A stretch of 13,887 nucleotides of DNA from an uncultured bacterium (GTDB taxonomy: Bacteria; Bacillota; Clostridia; Lachnospirales; Lachnospiraceae), in the NCBI GenBank assembly GCA_947071365.1, contig CAMTFT010000007.1:1-13887 (forward strand), given 5' to 3'. The position numbers and the translations under genes were made by a program. The notes beneath the pieces were generated by a model. It was not told the origin of the DNA and did not search any database. It saw only the letters and a list, made by a program, of their open reading frames with translations. Below, piece by piece: positions 5,375 through 12,854 of the stretch. The stretch's first letter is position 1. Every line of letters begins with the position of its first letter.

Positions 5375-7120
5375 ATGAGAATCAAAAAACTGATTTCTGC
5401 CTTCTGCCTTGCAGCCGGCCTCGTTCTGGCCGCTCCTGTGATCTCATCTACGGTGGGTATACCGGACACCATGTCTACCGTTTCCGCCGAAGAAGGATGG
5501 CAGCAGGATACCAATGGCTGGTATTACCTGCAGGGCGACACAAGGCTGTTGGGGCTGCAGTCGATCGGCGGCTACCAATATTACTTTGACGCAAACGGGT
5601 ATCGCGCTTCCGGCCCGGTAAAGATCGGGAAGTACACCTACTGTTTTCATCCTGAGACGGGAAGGCTGTGTACCGGAGTATCCGGCCTTGCCCAGATGGG
5701 CTCCGATACGAATGTATACTACTACTTTACGGGTTCCAAGAAGGGTATCGTCTACACCTCCAGATGGGTGAAGACAAAGGGCCGTTACTATTACGCGGAT
5801 GCAGAGGGAAAGATCAAGCTCGGCACGATAAAGGTCGGCTCCAACCTTTACCACATCACGAGAAAGGGCCGCCTTACTTCTTATAAGCGTTCCTCGTACG
5901 ACAACAATTATTACTATGCCACTTCAAAGGGCGTACTGAAAACCGGCCTGCAGAAGATCAGTGGAAAATACTACTATTTTAATAAGAAGACGGGCATGCG
6001 CCAGACTGGTATGGTAAAGGTCGGCAAAAAGACATACTACTTCAATAAAAAGACCGGCGTTGCAAAGTCCGGCTGGGTAAAGACCGGCGGAAAGTATTAT
6101 TACTTCGGCAAGAATTACCGCAAGCTGACAGGCTTCCAGACCATCAAAAATAAAAGATATTATTTTGATCCGGAAAATAACGGTGCCAGAGTACAGAACG
6201 GCTGGAAAAAGATTGGCAAATACTATTACTACTTCAACACGAAGGGCGTGATACAGACCGGCTTCTTCAAAGTAGGAAACAATACGTACTACGCGACTTC
6301 AAAGGGTATCAGAAAACGCGGCTGGCAGACAGTCCTCGGCCGCAAGTATTACATGGATAAGTCCACCGGCGTTGTAAAGACCGGCTGGTTCACCTACAAG
6401 AATAAGAAGTATTATCTGAACCCGGTAAAATCCTCTACCACGTATGGAGCTGCCAAGACCGGTTTCGTGAAGATCAAGGGCACCTGGTACTACTTCAATA
6501 CGAACGGCACCATGAGAACCGGATGGCTGATCGACAACGGTAAATACTATTACTTCGATAAGTCCACCGGCAAGATGTTAACGGGCAAACAGGTCATCGA
6601 TGGAAAGACGTATGATTTTGGCAAGAGCGGTGCATATTCCAAGAAGATCACCGGAGCGTGGAGAGTGGAAGTCAACCGCAAGGACTGCTTCGTAGTCGTA
6701 TACCGCGGCGACACACCGATCAAAGGTTTTGTCTGCTCCACGGCTTCCAACAGAAGCAACACACCGACCGGCACCTTCAGGATTCTTGATAAGCTCCGCT
6801 GGCATGAGCTGAACGGCCCTACCTGGGGACAATATTGTTCTCATATTACGAGTGATATCCTGTTCCACTCCGTGCCGAACAGACGCTACAACGACAATCA
6901 TTCCCTGAAAGCCGATGCCTACAACAAGCTCGGTACTCCGGCTTCCGGCGGATGTATCCGTCTTACTGTCGGTCATGCCAAGTGGCTGTATGACAACGTT
7001 CCGGTAGGCACAAAGGTTATCGTCAGCGACAGCGTTGCCCGCCCGAAGAATTTGACCATCGAGCAGGCTCCAAAGATTCCGTTGTCTCAGAATTATGACC
7101 CGACGGATCCATACGCATAA
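5375..7120 (+). CDS. Secreted L,D-transpeptidase (YkuD domain) with about 18 cell-wall-binding repeats
   Basis: An exported peptidoglycan cross-linking enzyme of 581 aa. Residues 1-38 form a signal peptide: MRIKK, a hydrophobic core, then VSA before Glu39. About residues 40-424 consist of some 18 aromatic repeats of roughly 20 residues (W-x-K-x-x-G-K-Y-Y-Y-F-x-K-x-T-G type), as in choline/cell-wall-binding proteins, presumably holding the protein on the wall. Residues 428-555 are the YkuD domain, with PTGTFRI (464-470), FHSV including His498, and ASGGCIRL with the catalytic cysteine Cys527. The usual Ser-His-Gly-Cys is Ser524-Gly525-Gly526-Cys527 here. A short tail ending DPTDPYA follows. GGAGG (5365-5369) precedes the ATG by 5 nt. 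It stands alone on the plus strand behind its own promoter. L,D-transpeptidases form 3-3 cross-links that resist many beta-lactams; activity here is inferred. Confidence 0.93.
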   Translation: MRIKKLISAFCLAAGLVLAAPVISSTVGIPDTMSTVSAEEGWQQDTNGWYYLQGDTRLLGLQSIGGYQYYFDANGYRASGPVKIGKYTYCFHPETGRLCTGVSGLAQMGSDTNVYYYFTGSKKGIVYTSRWVKTKGRYYYADAEGKIKLGTIKVGSNLYHITRKGRLTSYKRSSYDNNYYYATSKGVLKTGLQKISGKYYYFNKKTGMRQTGMVKVGKKTYYFNKKTGVAKSGWVKTGGKYYYFGKNYRKLTGFQTIKNKRYYFDPENNGARVQNGWKKIGKYYYYFNTKGVIQTGFFKVGNNTYYATSKGIRKRGWQTVLGRKYYMDKSTGVVKTGWFTYKNKKYYLNPVKSSTTYGAAKTGFVKIKGTWYYFNTNGTMRTGWLIDNGKYYYFDKSTGKMLTGKQVIDGKTYDFGKSGAYSKKITGAWRVEVNRKDCFVVVYRGDTPIKGFVCSTASNRSNTPTGTFRILDKLRWHELNGPTWGQYCSHITSDILFHSVPNRRYNDNHSLKADAYNKLGTPASGGCIRLTVGHAKWLYDNVPVGTKVIVSDSVARPKNLTIEQAPKIPLSQNYDPTDPYA

Positions 7121-7144
7121 GCAGAATATTGAGAATATTTCACG

Positions 7145-7243
7145 TGAGGGTGTCGCAAAATAGCAGAAAGCCACAAGTTATGGTACATGTCCACTCGGTC
7201 AAATACCTCAGCTTGTACCCAACTGGATTTTGCGGCACCCTCA
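7145..7243. mobile_element. MITE-like 99-bp element with 17-bp terminal inverted repeats
   Basis: TGAGGGTGTCGCAAAAT (7145-7161) is mirrored by ATTTTGCGGCACCCTCA (7227-7243); the arms match at 16 of 17 positions, the exception being a G-T wobble. An inner inverted repeat GGTACA (7182-7187) / TGTACC (7214-7219) lies inside. The interior codes for nothing convincing. Long, nearly perfect ends beginning GAGGGTG with a non-coding core are typical of small non-autonomous transposon derivatives. I find no clear target-site duplication and cannot name a parent family. An alternative is a structured RNA or processing site in the 3' untranslated region. Confidence 0.5.
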
Positions 7244-7244
7244 T

Positions 7245-7283
7245 AAAAAATACGGTTCTGAAAATATTCAGAACCGCTTTTTT
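7245..7283. terminator. Bidirectional intrinsic terminator between convergent genes
   Basis: A 10-bp perfect stem CGGTTCTGAA (7253-7262) / TTCAGAACCG (7267-7276) with a 4-nt loop is followed on the plus strand by six Ts (7278-7283). On the minus strand six As at 7245-7250 become a T-run. It therefore can end both the L,D-transpeptidase transcript from the left and the operon ending in the HPr gene from the right, whose stop codon is about 58 bp away. Confidence 0.92.
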
Positions 7284-7334
7284 ACTCCCGCCAGCAACGG
7301 GGTATTTGATTTACACTTATATCTGCCAACTGCC

Positions 7335-7589
7335 TTACACACTTTCAATATAGGCTGCCAGCGCTTCCGCCGCTTCCTTTTCATCTATCCCACTGCACGC
7401 AAGAACCACCTCATCGTCCTGCTGCACACAGGCGCTTAAAAGACTGAGAACGCTTTTGGCGTTGAATTCCCTGTTGCGGAAACGCAGCGTGATCTTCGAG
7501 TCATATGCCAGCGCCTTCTGGCACAGTTCTCCAGCGGGCCTCAAATGCAGACCTGCAAGGTTTTTTACAATCAGCTTTTTCTCAATCAA
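7335..7589 (-). CDS. HPr-family phosphocarrier protein
   Basis: Small cytoplasmic phosphocarrier of the sugar phosphotransferase system; 84 aa against about 87 for typical HPr. The phosphorylatable histidine is present at its standard position (His15 in AGLHLRPA), with Arg17 and Pro18. The serine used by HPr kinase is also at its standard place (Ser46 in NAKSVLSLL). Having His15 separates it from Crh, which has Gln there. The Ser46 surroundings differ from the usual LKSIMGVM, so it may be a second or specialised HPr. No ptsI or hprK is adjacent. The start is TTG at 7589, 2 bp after the cdaR stop; GGGGG (7597-7601) 7 nt upstream lies inside the end of cdaR, indicating coupled translation. Last gene before the shared terminator. 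I leave the symbol open because ptsH may be elsewhere. Confidence 0.88.
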   Translation of the reverse strand: MIEKKLIVKNLAGLHLRPAGELCQKALAYDSKITLRFRNREFNAKSVLSLLSACVQQDDEVVLACSGIDEKEAAEALAAYIESV

Positions 7590-7591
7590 GT

Positions 7592-8899
7592 CTATTCCCC
7601 CGCATCTTCACTTTTATTCTCCTGGGGCTGCTCTGCCGCAGTCACCACCAGCTTAACATCTGAAACCAGCTTATATCCCTCCGGCAGTTCGATCTGCACC
7701 GGTATCTCATACGTTCCCGGCTCTGCGCATGCTGCCAGATCAATACTTCCCTTTACATTGCTTACTTTTATTACATTCGCTGCACTCTCTGCATGAATGA
7801 TAACCGGTATCTCGTCCGCAGGTGAGAAGGTCAGACTCATATCCTCCGGCCGGTTCCGTACCTCGAGGTTCGACAGCGGGAGCATCAGCGTGCGATCCCC
7901 GGTCTTTTCGATTTTGACGGAAACCGTCACAATCGGAGACGATCCATCTGCCAGCCGTATTCCCTCGCGCCCCGCAAGGGACTCTGTGAGATCAAAGTCT
8001 TGGGAGAACTCTTTCTCCGCTCCCTCTACCGAGATCGTATCATTCAGAACAAGCTTGCCGCCAAGAGCTGCAAGAGCACGCTCCGTTCCGACGAGATTGA
8101 CCGAAGACGGAACCATCGTCATGCCTGTATAGCGGTATCCCTCCGCCGGAGTACCCGTCACTTCGATTTCCAGCGGAATGCCACTGGCCACCTCCCAAAG
8201 GGATACATCCACCATAACGGCATTCTCGGAAAGCAGCACGCCGTCCGAATCCTTGATCTGAAGCCTGCTCATCTGAGCTGCCGTAAAGTCTACGCCATCC
8301 TTGTCAATGATCCGCAGCGGAGCTGTCAGCCTCTGGTCAGAGCTGATATTGTTCACCTTGATATCAGCCACCACCTGGTTGATCCGGTTAATCATGCTCT
8401 CCGGGCCTGCAATCAATACGCTCTTGCCCTGGACAACGGACGTCTCGCCCACCTCGTATCCGTCCGCCGGTTCCCCGGAAGACTTGATATTCACTGCGAA
8501 TTCGCTCTGTTTCCTCTGCTCCAGCTTCACCTTCATGGAAGGCGGTGAAACTTCTATCTCGTCCCATGTCACCGCCGAATTGCTGCAGGTCACCGTAAGC
8601 GGCACAGAATCCATTTCGTTCAGGTTCTCCATATCTGCAATGACCGTAAAATCATCCCTGGTCAGGCTGTTCAGAATCCTTCTGCGCTCCGTCACCTTCA
8701 GCACCACATTCATATCGGAAACGACATCGAAGACCTTGTCGATCTCCGTCACACTGTCTTCGTTCATGAGCTGAATCTCCACCCGGTACATCTGGGACTT
8801 CACCGGATTATCTATATTTACAACAAGAAGCCAAATCAAAAATGCCACAACGAGAGAAAGAAGCTTCAGACTCAGGTTGCCGGTCCATTTACGCTTCAT
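7592..8899 (-). CDS. cdaR: YbbR-domain membrane protein, CdaA regulator CdaR
   Basis: A 435-aa protein with one N-terminal membrane helix (about 9-29, LLSLVVAFLIWLLVVNI) and an extracytoplasmic part of about four YbbR-type beta-rich repeats (roughly 30-115, 120-205, 212-305, 315-400). Repeats are recognisable by phrases such as VEIQLMNEDSV, VNIKSSGEPADGYEVGE and EVTGTPAEGYRYTGM. The tail is acidic and glutamine-rich. In Bacillus and Listeria this protein binds CdaA and adjusts c-di-AMP synthesis. The gene begins inside the end of cdaA (11-bp overlap), as expected for partners. The Shine-Dalgarno is weak (GGAA), so coupling probably supplies ribosomes. No cysteines or enzymatic motifs suggest a catalytic role. 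Confidence 0.92.
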   Translation of the reverse strand: MKRKWTGNLSLKLLSLVVAFLIWLLVVNIDNPVKSQMYRVEIQLMNEDSVTEIDKVFDVVSDMNVVLKVTERRRILNSLTRDDFTVIADMENLNEMDSVPLTVTCSNSAVTWDEIEVSPPSMKVKLEQRKQSEFAVNIKSSGEPADGYEVGETSVVQGKSVLIAGPESMINRINQVVADIKVNNISSDQRLTAPLRIIDKDGVDFTAAQMSRLQIKDSDGVLLSENAVMVDVSLWEVASGIPLEIEVTGTPAEGYRYTGMTMVPSSVNLVGTERALAALGGKLVLNDTISVEGAEKEFSQDFDLTESLAGREGIRLADGSSPIVTVSVKIEKTGDRTLMLPLSNLEVRNRPEDMSLTFSPADEIPVIIHAESAANVIKVSNVKGSIDLAACAEPGTYEIPVQIELPEGYKLVSDVKLVVTAAEQPQENKSEDAGE

Positions 8900-9767
8900 T
8901 TTTATTCCAACCTTTCCAAAATTTGAATTTCTTCGGTGCTGTTGATTTGTTCTGCAGGATAATGAGCTGCTCCTTCAAAACGTCCGCCGGAACGTTGCGC
9001 TTCAGCTCTCCCTTGTAGGCAATGGAAATATTGCCTGTCTCCTCTGAGACGATCACCGTCATGGAGTCCGTCACCTCACTGATACCCACTCCGGCCCTGT
9101 GCCTCGTCCCAAGCTCCTTGCTCAGCATCATATTGTCAGAAAGGGGCAGATAACACGTCGCAGAAGTGATCCGGTTGCCCTTGATGATCACAGCGCCGTC
9201 ATGCAGCGGTGTATTATGTTCGAAAATATTGATAAGGAGCTGGCTTGTCACGACAGAATCCAGCACGATTCCAGTACGCTCGTATTCATCCAGACGGATA
9301 TTCTGTTCAATCACCATCAAAGCGCCCGTCTTGACTTTGCTCATCTCTGACGCGGCTTTGACGATCTCATTTACCGTCTTATCGCTGAAGCGTTCTGAGA
9401 CCTCGCGGTTCGTATCAATGATCGGGATCAGCGACGCTACGATCTGCTTTTCTCCGAGCTGCTCCAGCGCCCGCCGAAGCTCCGGCTGGAAAATCACCAG
9501 TGCGGCCATGATCGCGATATCGATGGCCTGCCTCACGATAAACTTCAGCGTATCCATACGCAGGATATACACGACGGATACGAAGCATATCAGTACCATG
9601 ATCCCCTTCAGAAGCGTCCATGCCTTTGTATTTTTGATCCAGAGCAGGACGTTATATACGAGCAAAGCCAAAATGAGTATTTCCAGTATGTTCGTAAATG
9701 TAATATACGAAATCGGAACGGTAAATAACTTTAAATAACTGTTCAGCCATACCTTTACTGCGCTCAT
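8889..9767 (-). CDS. cdaA: Diadenylate cyclase CdaA
   Basis: Membrane-bound enzyme making c-di-AMP from two ATP, an essential messenger in many Firmicutes that controls potassium/osmolyte transport and wall integrity. Its 292 aa hold three N-terminal membrane helices (about 22-44, 50-68, 78-93) and a DisA_N cyclase domain. The two diagnostic motifs are intact: LHDGAVII (188-195, Asp-Gly-Ala at 190-192) and GTRHRAG (220-226). The C-terminus is basic and aromatic (PKKFKFWKGW). The ATG at 9767 follows AGGAG by 8 nt. Upstream is comF (34 bp away) with a candidate extended -10 promoter; downstream cdaR overlaps by 11 bp. In Bacillus-type genomes glmM follows cdaR; here an HPr gene does. Confidence 0.96.
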   Translation of the reverse strand: MSAVKVWLNSYLKLFTVPISYITFTNILEILILALLVYNVLLWIKNTKAWTLLKGIMVLICFVSVVYILRMDTLKFIVRQAIDIAIMAALVIFQPELRRALEQLGEKQIVASLIPIIDTNREVSERFSDKTVNEIVKAASEMSKVKTGALMVIEQNIRLDEYERTGIVLDSVVTSQLLINIFEHNTPLHDGAVIIKGNRITSATCYLPLSDNMMLSKELGTRHRAGVGISEVTDSMTVIVSEETGNISIAYKGELKRNVPADVLKEQLIILQNKSTAPKKFKFWKGWNKNEA

Positions 9768-9795
9768 TTTGCCTTCTCCTTTCTTTTATTTTTTT

Positions 9796-9804
9796 AGTAT
9801 ATCA
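9796..9804 (-). promoter_or_regulatory. Candidate extended -10 promoter for cdaA, built into the comF stop codon
   Basis: The minus strand reads TG-A-TATACT, an extended -10 element in which the TGA is also the comF stop codon (9802-9804). No good -35 box is present at 16-18 bp, which extended -10 promoters tolerate. Transcription would begin near 9789, leaving a leader of about 21 nt with the AGGAG. This would let the cdaA-cdaR-HPr part be expressed apart from recD2-comF. Confidence 0.4.
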
Positions 9805-10560
9805 CAAATTTTCAATTGTGCATACCGCCTTTTTTCCTTTTCCGCTGCACAAAACGATAAAAAATATACTTTCCGCACCTGCGTTTTTTAATACCTTCGC
9901 GGCCTCGTCCATCGTGCTTCCCGTAGTATAGACGTCATCCACCAGCAGAACTCTTTTGAAACCAATAGTTTCTCCGGCCACAGCCATGCTTCCCTCCAGG
10001 TTTTTCATCCGCTCCTTCCGGTTCAGCGATTTCTGGGCGGCGGTCTGCTTCACACACCGAAGAAACTTCTTTTTCACCGGGATGCCCGTCAGACGGCTGA
10101 TATGCTCTGCCAGCAATTCCGACTGGTTGTAGCCCCTCCGGCGCTTTCTTCGCGGATGCATGGGGATCGGAAGGATCACCTCCGGCTTCCACCGCGGCAG
10201 CTCCGATGCCACGGCCTGTACCATTTCTTCCGCGTAAAAAGGCAGATAATCCCGCCGGTTATCATGCTTCATCCTGTAAACAGACCTGCGCATCGCTCCC
10301 GTGTACGTAAAAGCCGCCCTGCCGCGTTCAAATTCGTGGGGATATTTCCGGCAGTCTTCGCAGTATTCCTGCTCCTGTCCCGCCACAGGCTTGCCGCACT
10401 TCATACACGACGACCCCTTGATCCGCGGCAGGCTCTTCTCACATTTTGGACAACACCCCTTTTCGTGCAGCCCCAGTATCGTATCACAGCATACGCAGCG
10501 CGGAGGGTATAGCAGAGCAAGGAGATAATTTTTCACACTCTTATTATGTATTTCCTTCAA
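9802..10560 (-). CDS. ComF-family phosphoribosyltransferase-like protein
   Basis: A 252-aa protein of the ComF/GntX family. An N-terminal zinc-ribbon region has paired cysteines (22, 24/25, 36/37, 40; then 52, 55, 67, 70). The PRPP-type phosphoribosyltransferase domain follows, with the binding loop VLLVDDVYTTGST (204-216) and the family phrase RRRGYNQSELLA (140-151). In Bacillus ComFC assists DNA uptake, but most carriers are not known to be competent, so its role here is open. The start is TTG at 10560: its bases overlap the recD2 TGA stop (TTGA junction) and GGGGGAG (10566-10572) sits 5 nt upstream. A GTG at codon 9 is a less likely alternative. Neighbour recD2 is also a DNA-processing gene. 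Confidence 0.9.
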   Translation of the reverse strand: MKEIHNKSVKNYLLALLYPPRCVCCDTILGLHEKGCCPKCEKSLPRIKGSSCMKCGKPVAGQEQEYCEDCRKYPHEFERGRAAFTYTGAMRRSVYRMKHDNRRDYLPFYAEEMVQAVASELPRWKPEVILPIPMHPRRKRRRGYNQSELLAEHISRLTGIPVKKKFLRCVKQTAAQKSLNRKERMKNLEGSMAVAGETIGFKRVLLVDDVYTTGSTMDEAAKVLKNAGAESIFFIVLCSGKGKKAVCTIENL

Positions 10561-12788
10561 CTACACTCCCCCTGCTCCGTCAGTTCACGAATACGGTCTG
10601 CCAGGGCAGTATACCGTTTCTGCTCCACCGTATTGTCAATCATGTAGTTGAACGTCGTATCATCTCCCACCACTGTAACACATTTTCTTGCCCTCGTCAC
10701 AGCCGTGTAGAGAAGGTTCCGGTTCATCAGCATACGCGGGCCTGATAAAAGCGGTATCACCACCGCCGGATACTCGCTTCCCTGGGACTTGTGGATGGTG
10801 ACTGCGTAGGCAAGCTCCAGCTCCTCCAGTCCTGAATACGGGTACTCCACCATGCGGTGCTCGTCAAACTCCACCGTAACACGTTCCGTATGCAGATTAA
10901 TTTCCCGTATAACGCCCAGGTCGCCATTAAAGATCCCGACACCCTTTTCCACCGGAATGCCGTATCGCCCCCGAATCTCCCACTCGAGCTGGTAATTGTT
11001 CTTGATCTGCATTACCTTATCGCCCTCCCGGAATATCTGGCTGCCCTGCTCATGCTCGCGCTTGTTCCGATCCGGCGGATTTAAATATTCCTGTAAAATG
11101 CGGTTCAGCCGTTCCACGCCCAGAAGTCCCTTCCGCATCGGTGTCAGAACCTGTATATCATACGTATCTGCATTTACGTAGCGCGGCAGCTTCTCCCGGA
11201 TCAGTTGGATCACAATGCTGATGATCACATTCGCATCGTTCCTTTTTAAAAAGAAGAAATCCCTGCTTTTATTATCCAGCGAAACACGTTCGCCCCTGTT
11301 GATCTTATGCGCGTTTACGACAATATCACTCTCCGACGCCTGCCGGAAGATCCTCGTCAGACGAACCACAGGAACCTTACCGGACTCTATGATATCCTTC
11401 AGTACGCTTCCCGGCCCCACTGACGGGAGCTGATTCCGGTCTCCCACCATAATCAGGCGGGTTCCCACCGTCACGGCATCCAGAAGCGCGTGCATCAGGT
11501 AAATATCCACCATGGACATTTCATCCACGATGATCACATCCGCATCCAGCGGATTCTGAGCATTCCTGTCAAAACCACTGGACGATGCGTTATCCTCCTG
11601 CGGCCCGGAGATCTCCAGCATCCTGTGAATCGTTCTCGCCTCATACCCGGTGGCCTCCGTCATCCGCTTGGCCGCCCGGCCCGTGGGCGCTGCCAGAAGG
11701 ATCTGCAATCCCTCCGACTCGAAATACGATATCAGCGTATTGATCGTTGTCGTCTTTCCCGTACCGGGGCCGCCGGTGATGACCAGCAGACCGCAGCGTA
11801 CAGACTCGATCACTGCCTCCTTCTGCTTTTCATCGAGATACGTTCCCGTCTCCTTCTCTATCGACGCAATCTTGTGAAGTATGACTGTCTCATTCACCTC
11901 CCCGGTGATATTGAGGTCGCAGAGCATCCGCGCCGTGCTCATCTCCACAAAATAGGCGGAAGCGCTGTAGATACGCTCCTGCTCCTTTTCCTTTTTAATC
12001 ACGATTTTCCGCTCGATCGACAGATCTGTCAGATACTGGTCAATATCCTCCAGCGGCACTCCCAGCAGTTCTCCGGCTCTGTGTACGAGCTGTTCCTTCG
12101 GCAAAAATACGTGTCCCTCGCCGCCGGCCTGTTGAAGCACATAAAAAACAGCACACTTTATGCGGTACTCGGAATCTGCCCGGACTCCCGCCCGCATCGC
12201 TATCTCATCCGCGATCCGAAAACCGACTCCGTTTATATCATCCGCAAGCTGGTACGGATTTTCCTGCAATACCCGGTAGATCTCTGCGCCGTATTTCTGG
12301 TAGATCTTTACGGCAAGGGATGTCGTGATACCGTACTGCTGCAGAAAAATCATTGCCTTTCTCATATCGCGCTTCTCATAGACCTGCTCCGCGATCTCCC
12401 TGGCCTTGCGGTCGCTGATGCCTTTGATCTCCGCCAGCCGCTCCGGCTCCTCCTCTATAATACGGAAGGAATCCCCCTGAAAATGCCGGACGATCCTGGC
12501 CGCCAGCGCCGCGCCGACTCCCTTTATCGCCCCGGAGCCGAGATACCGTTCCACTGACTCCTCATCCTCCGGCGGTTTTATCACATACGACTCCACCTTG
12601 AACTGTTCCCCGTAGGAGGGATGGGAGGTATACTGCCCCTGCAGCTCCACCTTCTCCCCCTCGCCTATGTAAGACAGTGTGCCGGTACACGTGATCTCAT
12701 CATCTTCCGTCACAAGAACCATCACCGTATAACCGTTATCACTGTTGCGGTAAATAATATGGTCAATATAACCTTCTAACTTCTCCAT
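10557..12788 (-). CDS. recD2: RecD2-type ATP-dependent 5'-3' DNA helicase
   Basis: Superfamily 1B helicase of 743 aa, the RecD-like form found in bacteria where it acts without RecBC, in replication-fork and repair work. The N-terminal YrrC/OB part (about 1-75) is followed by helix-hairpin-helix segments (about 83-200) and the motor. Helicase motifs are intact: Walker A GGPGTGKT (339-346), APTGRAA (367-373), Walker B VDEMS (421-425), GDRNQLPSVGPG (449-460), RLTRIFRQ (476-483), TIHKSQGSEY (664-673) and YTAVTRAR (694-701). The ATG at 12788 matches the family N-terminus. Its GGAGG (12792-12796) is only 3 nt upstream, unusually close, but an in-frame stop a few codons upstream leaves no earlier start. 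It overlaps comF at its 3' end. Confidence 0.96.
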   Translation of the reverse strand: MEKLEGYIDHIIYRNSDNGYTVMVLVTEDDEITCTGTLSYIGEGEKVELQGQYTSHPSYGEQFKVESYVIKPPEDEESVERYLGSGAIKGVGAALAARIVRHFQGDSFRIIEEEPERLAEIKGISDRKAREIAEQVYEKRDMRKAMIFLQQYGITTSLAVKIYQKYGAEIYRVLQENPYQLADDINGVGFRIADEIAMRAGVRADSEYRIKCAVFYVLQQAGGEGHVFLPKEQLVHRAGELLGVPLEDIDQYLTDLSIERKIVIKKEKEQERIYSASAYFVEMSTARMLCDLNITGEVNETVILHKIASIEKETGTYLDEKQKEAVIESVRCGLLVITGGPGTGKTTTINTLISYFESEGLQILLAAPTGRAAKRMTEATGYEARTIHRMLEISGPQEDNASSSGFDRNAQNPLDADVIIVDEMSMVDIYLMHALLDAVTVGTRLIMVGDRNQLPSVGPGSVLKDIIESGKVPVVRLTRIFRQASESDIVVNAHKINRGERVSLDNKSRDFFFLKRNDANVIISIVIQLIREKLPRYVNADTYDIQVLTPMRKGLLGVERLNRILQEYLNPPDRNKREHEQGSQIFREGDKVMQIKNNYQLEWEIRGRYGIPVEKGVGIFNGDLGVIREINLHTERVTVEFDEHRMVEYPYSGLEELELAYAVTIHKSQGSEYPAVVIPLLSGPRMLMNRNLLYTAVTRARKCVTVVGDDTTFNYMIDNTVEQKRYTALADRIRELTEQGECS

Positions 12789-12815
12789 GTTCCTCCAAAG
12801 CTATTATGACCGGAA

Positions 12816-12844
12816 AGGGACGCTGCCTTTTGGGCCTCGTCCCT
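12816..12844 (-). other. Hairpin between mreB and recD2
   Basis: On the minus strand AGGGACG / CGTCCCT (12838-12844 with 12816-12822) forms a 7-bp stem. An AG/AG internal loop, a 3-bp GCC/GGC extension and a CAAAA loop follow. Only three Ts come after it, so termination would be inefficient. It may reduce read-through from mreB into recD2, be an RNA processing or stability element, or do nothing. The flanking gap (12789-12854) is 66 bp with no clear promoter. Confidence 0.5.
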
Positions 12845-12854
12845 GACCAAATCA

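Noticed and set aside
5500..6640. DNA-level repeat array inside the L,D-transpeptidase gene
   Set aside because: The repetition is at protein level (aromatic cell-wall-binding repeats); the nucleotide units are divergent and vary in length, so it is not a separate repeat feature.
7129..7353. Plus-strand open frame of 74 codons after the L,D-transpeptidase
   Set aside because: It runs through the MITE-like element and the terminator hairpin, has no good ribosome site, and overlaps the end of the HPr gene.
11490..12557. Plus-strand open frame of 355 codons opposite recD2
   Set aside because: Antisense to intact helicase motifs; GC-rich codon bias of the real gene opens the opposite frame.
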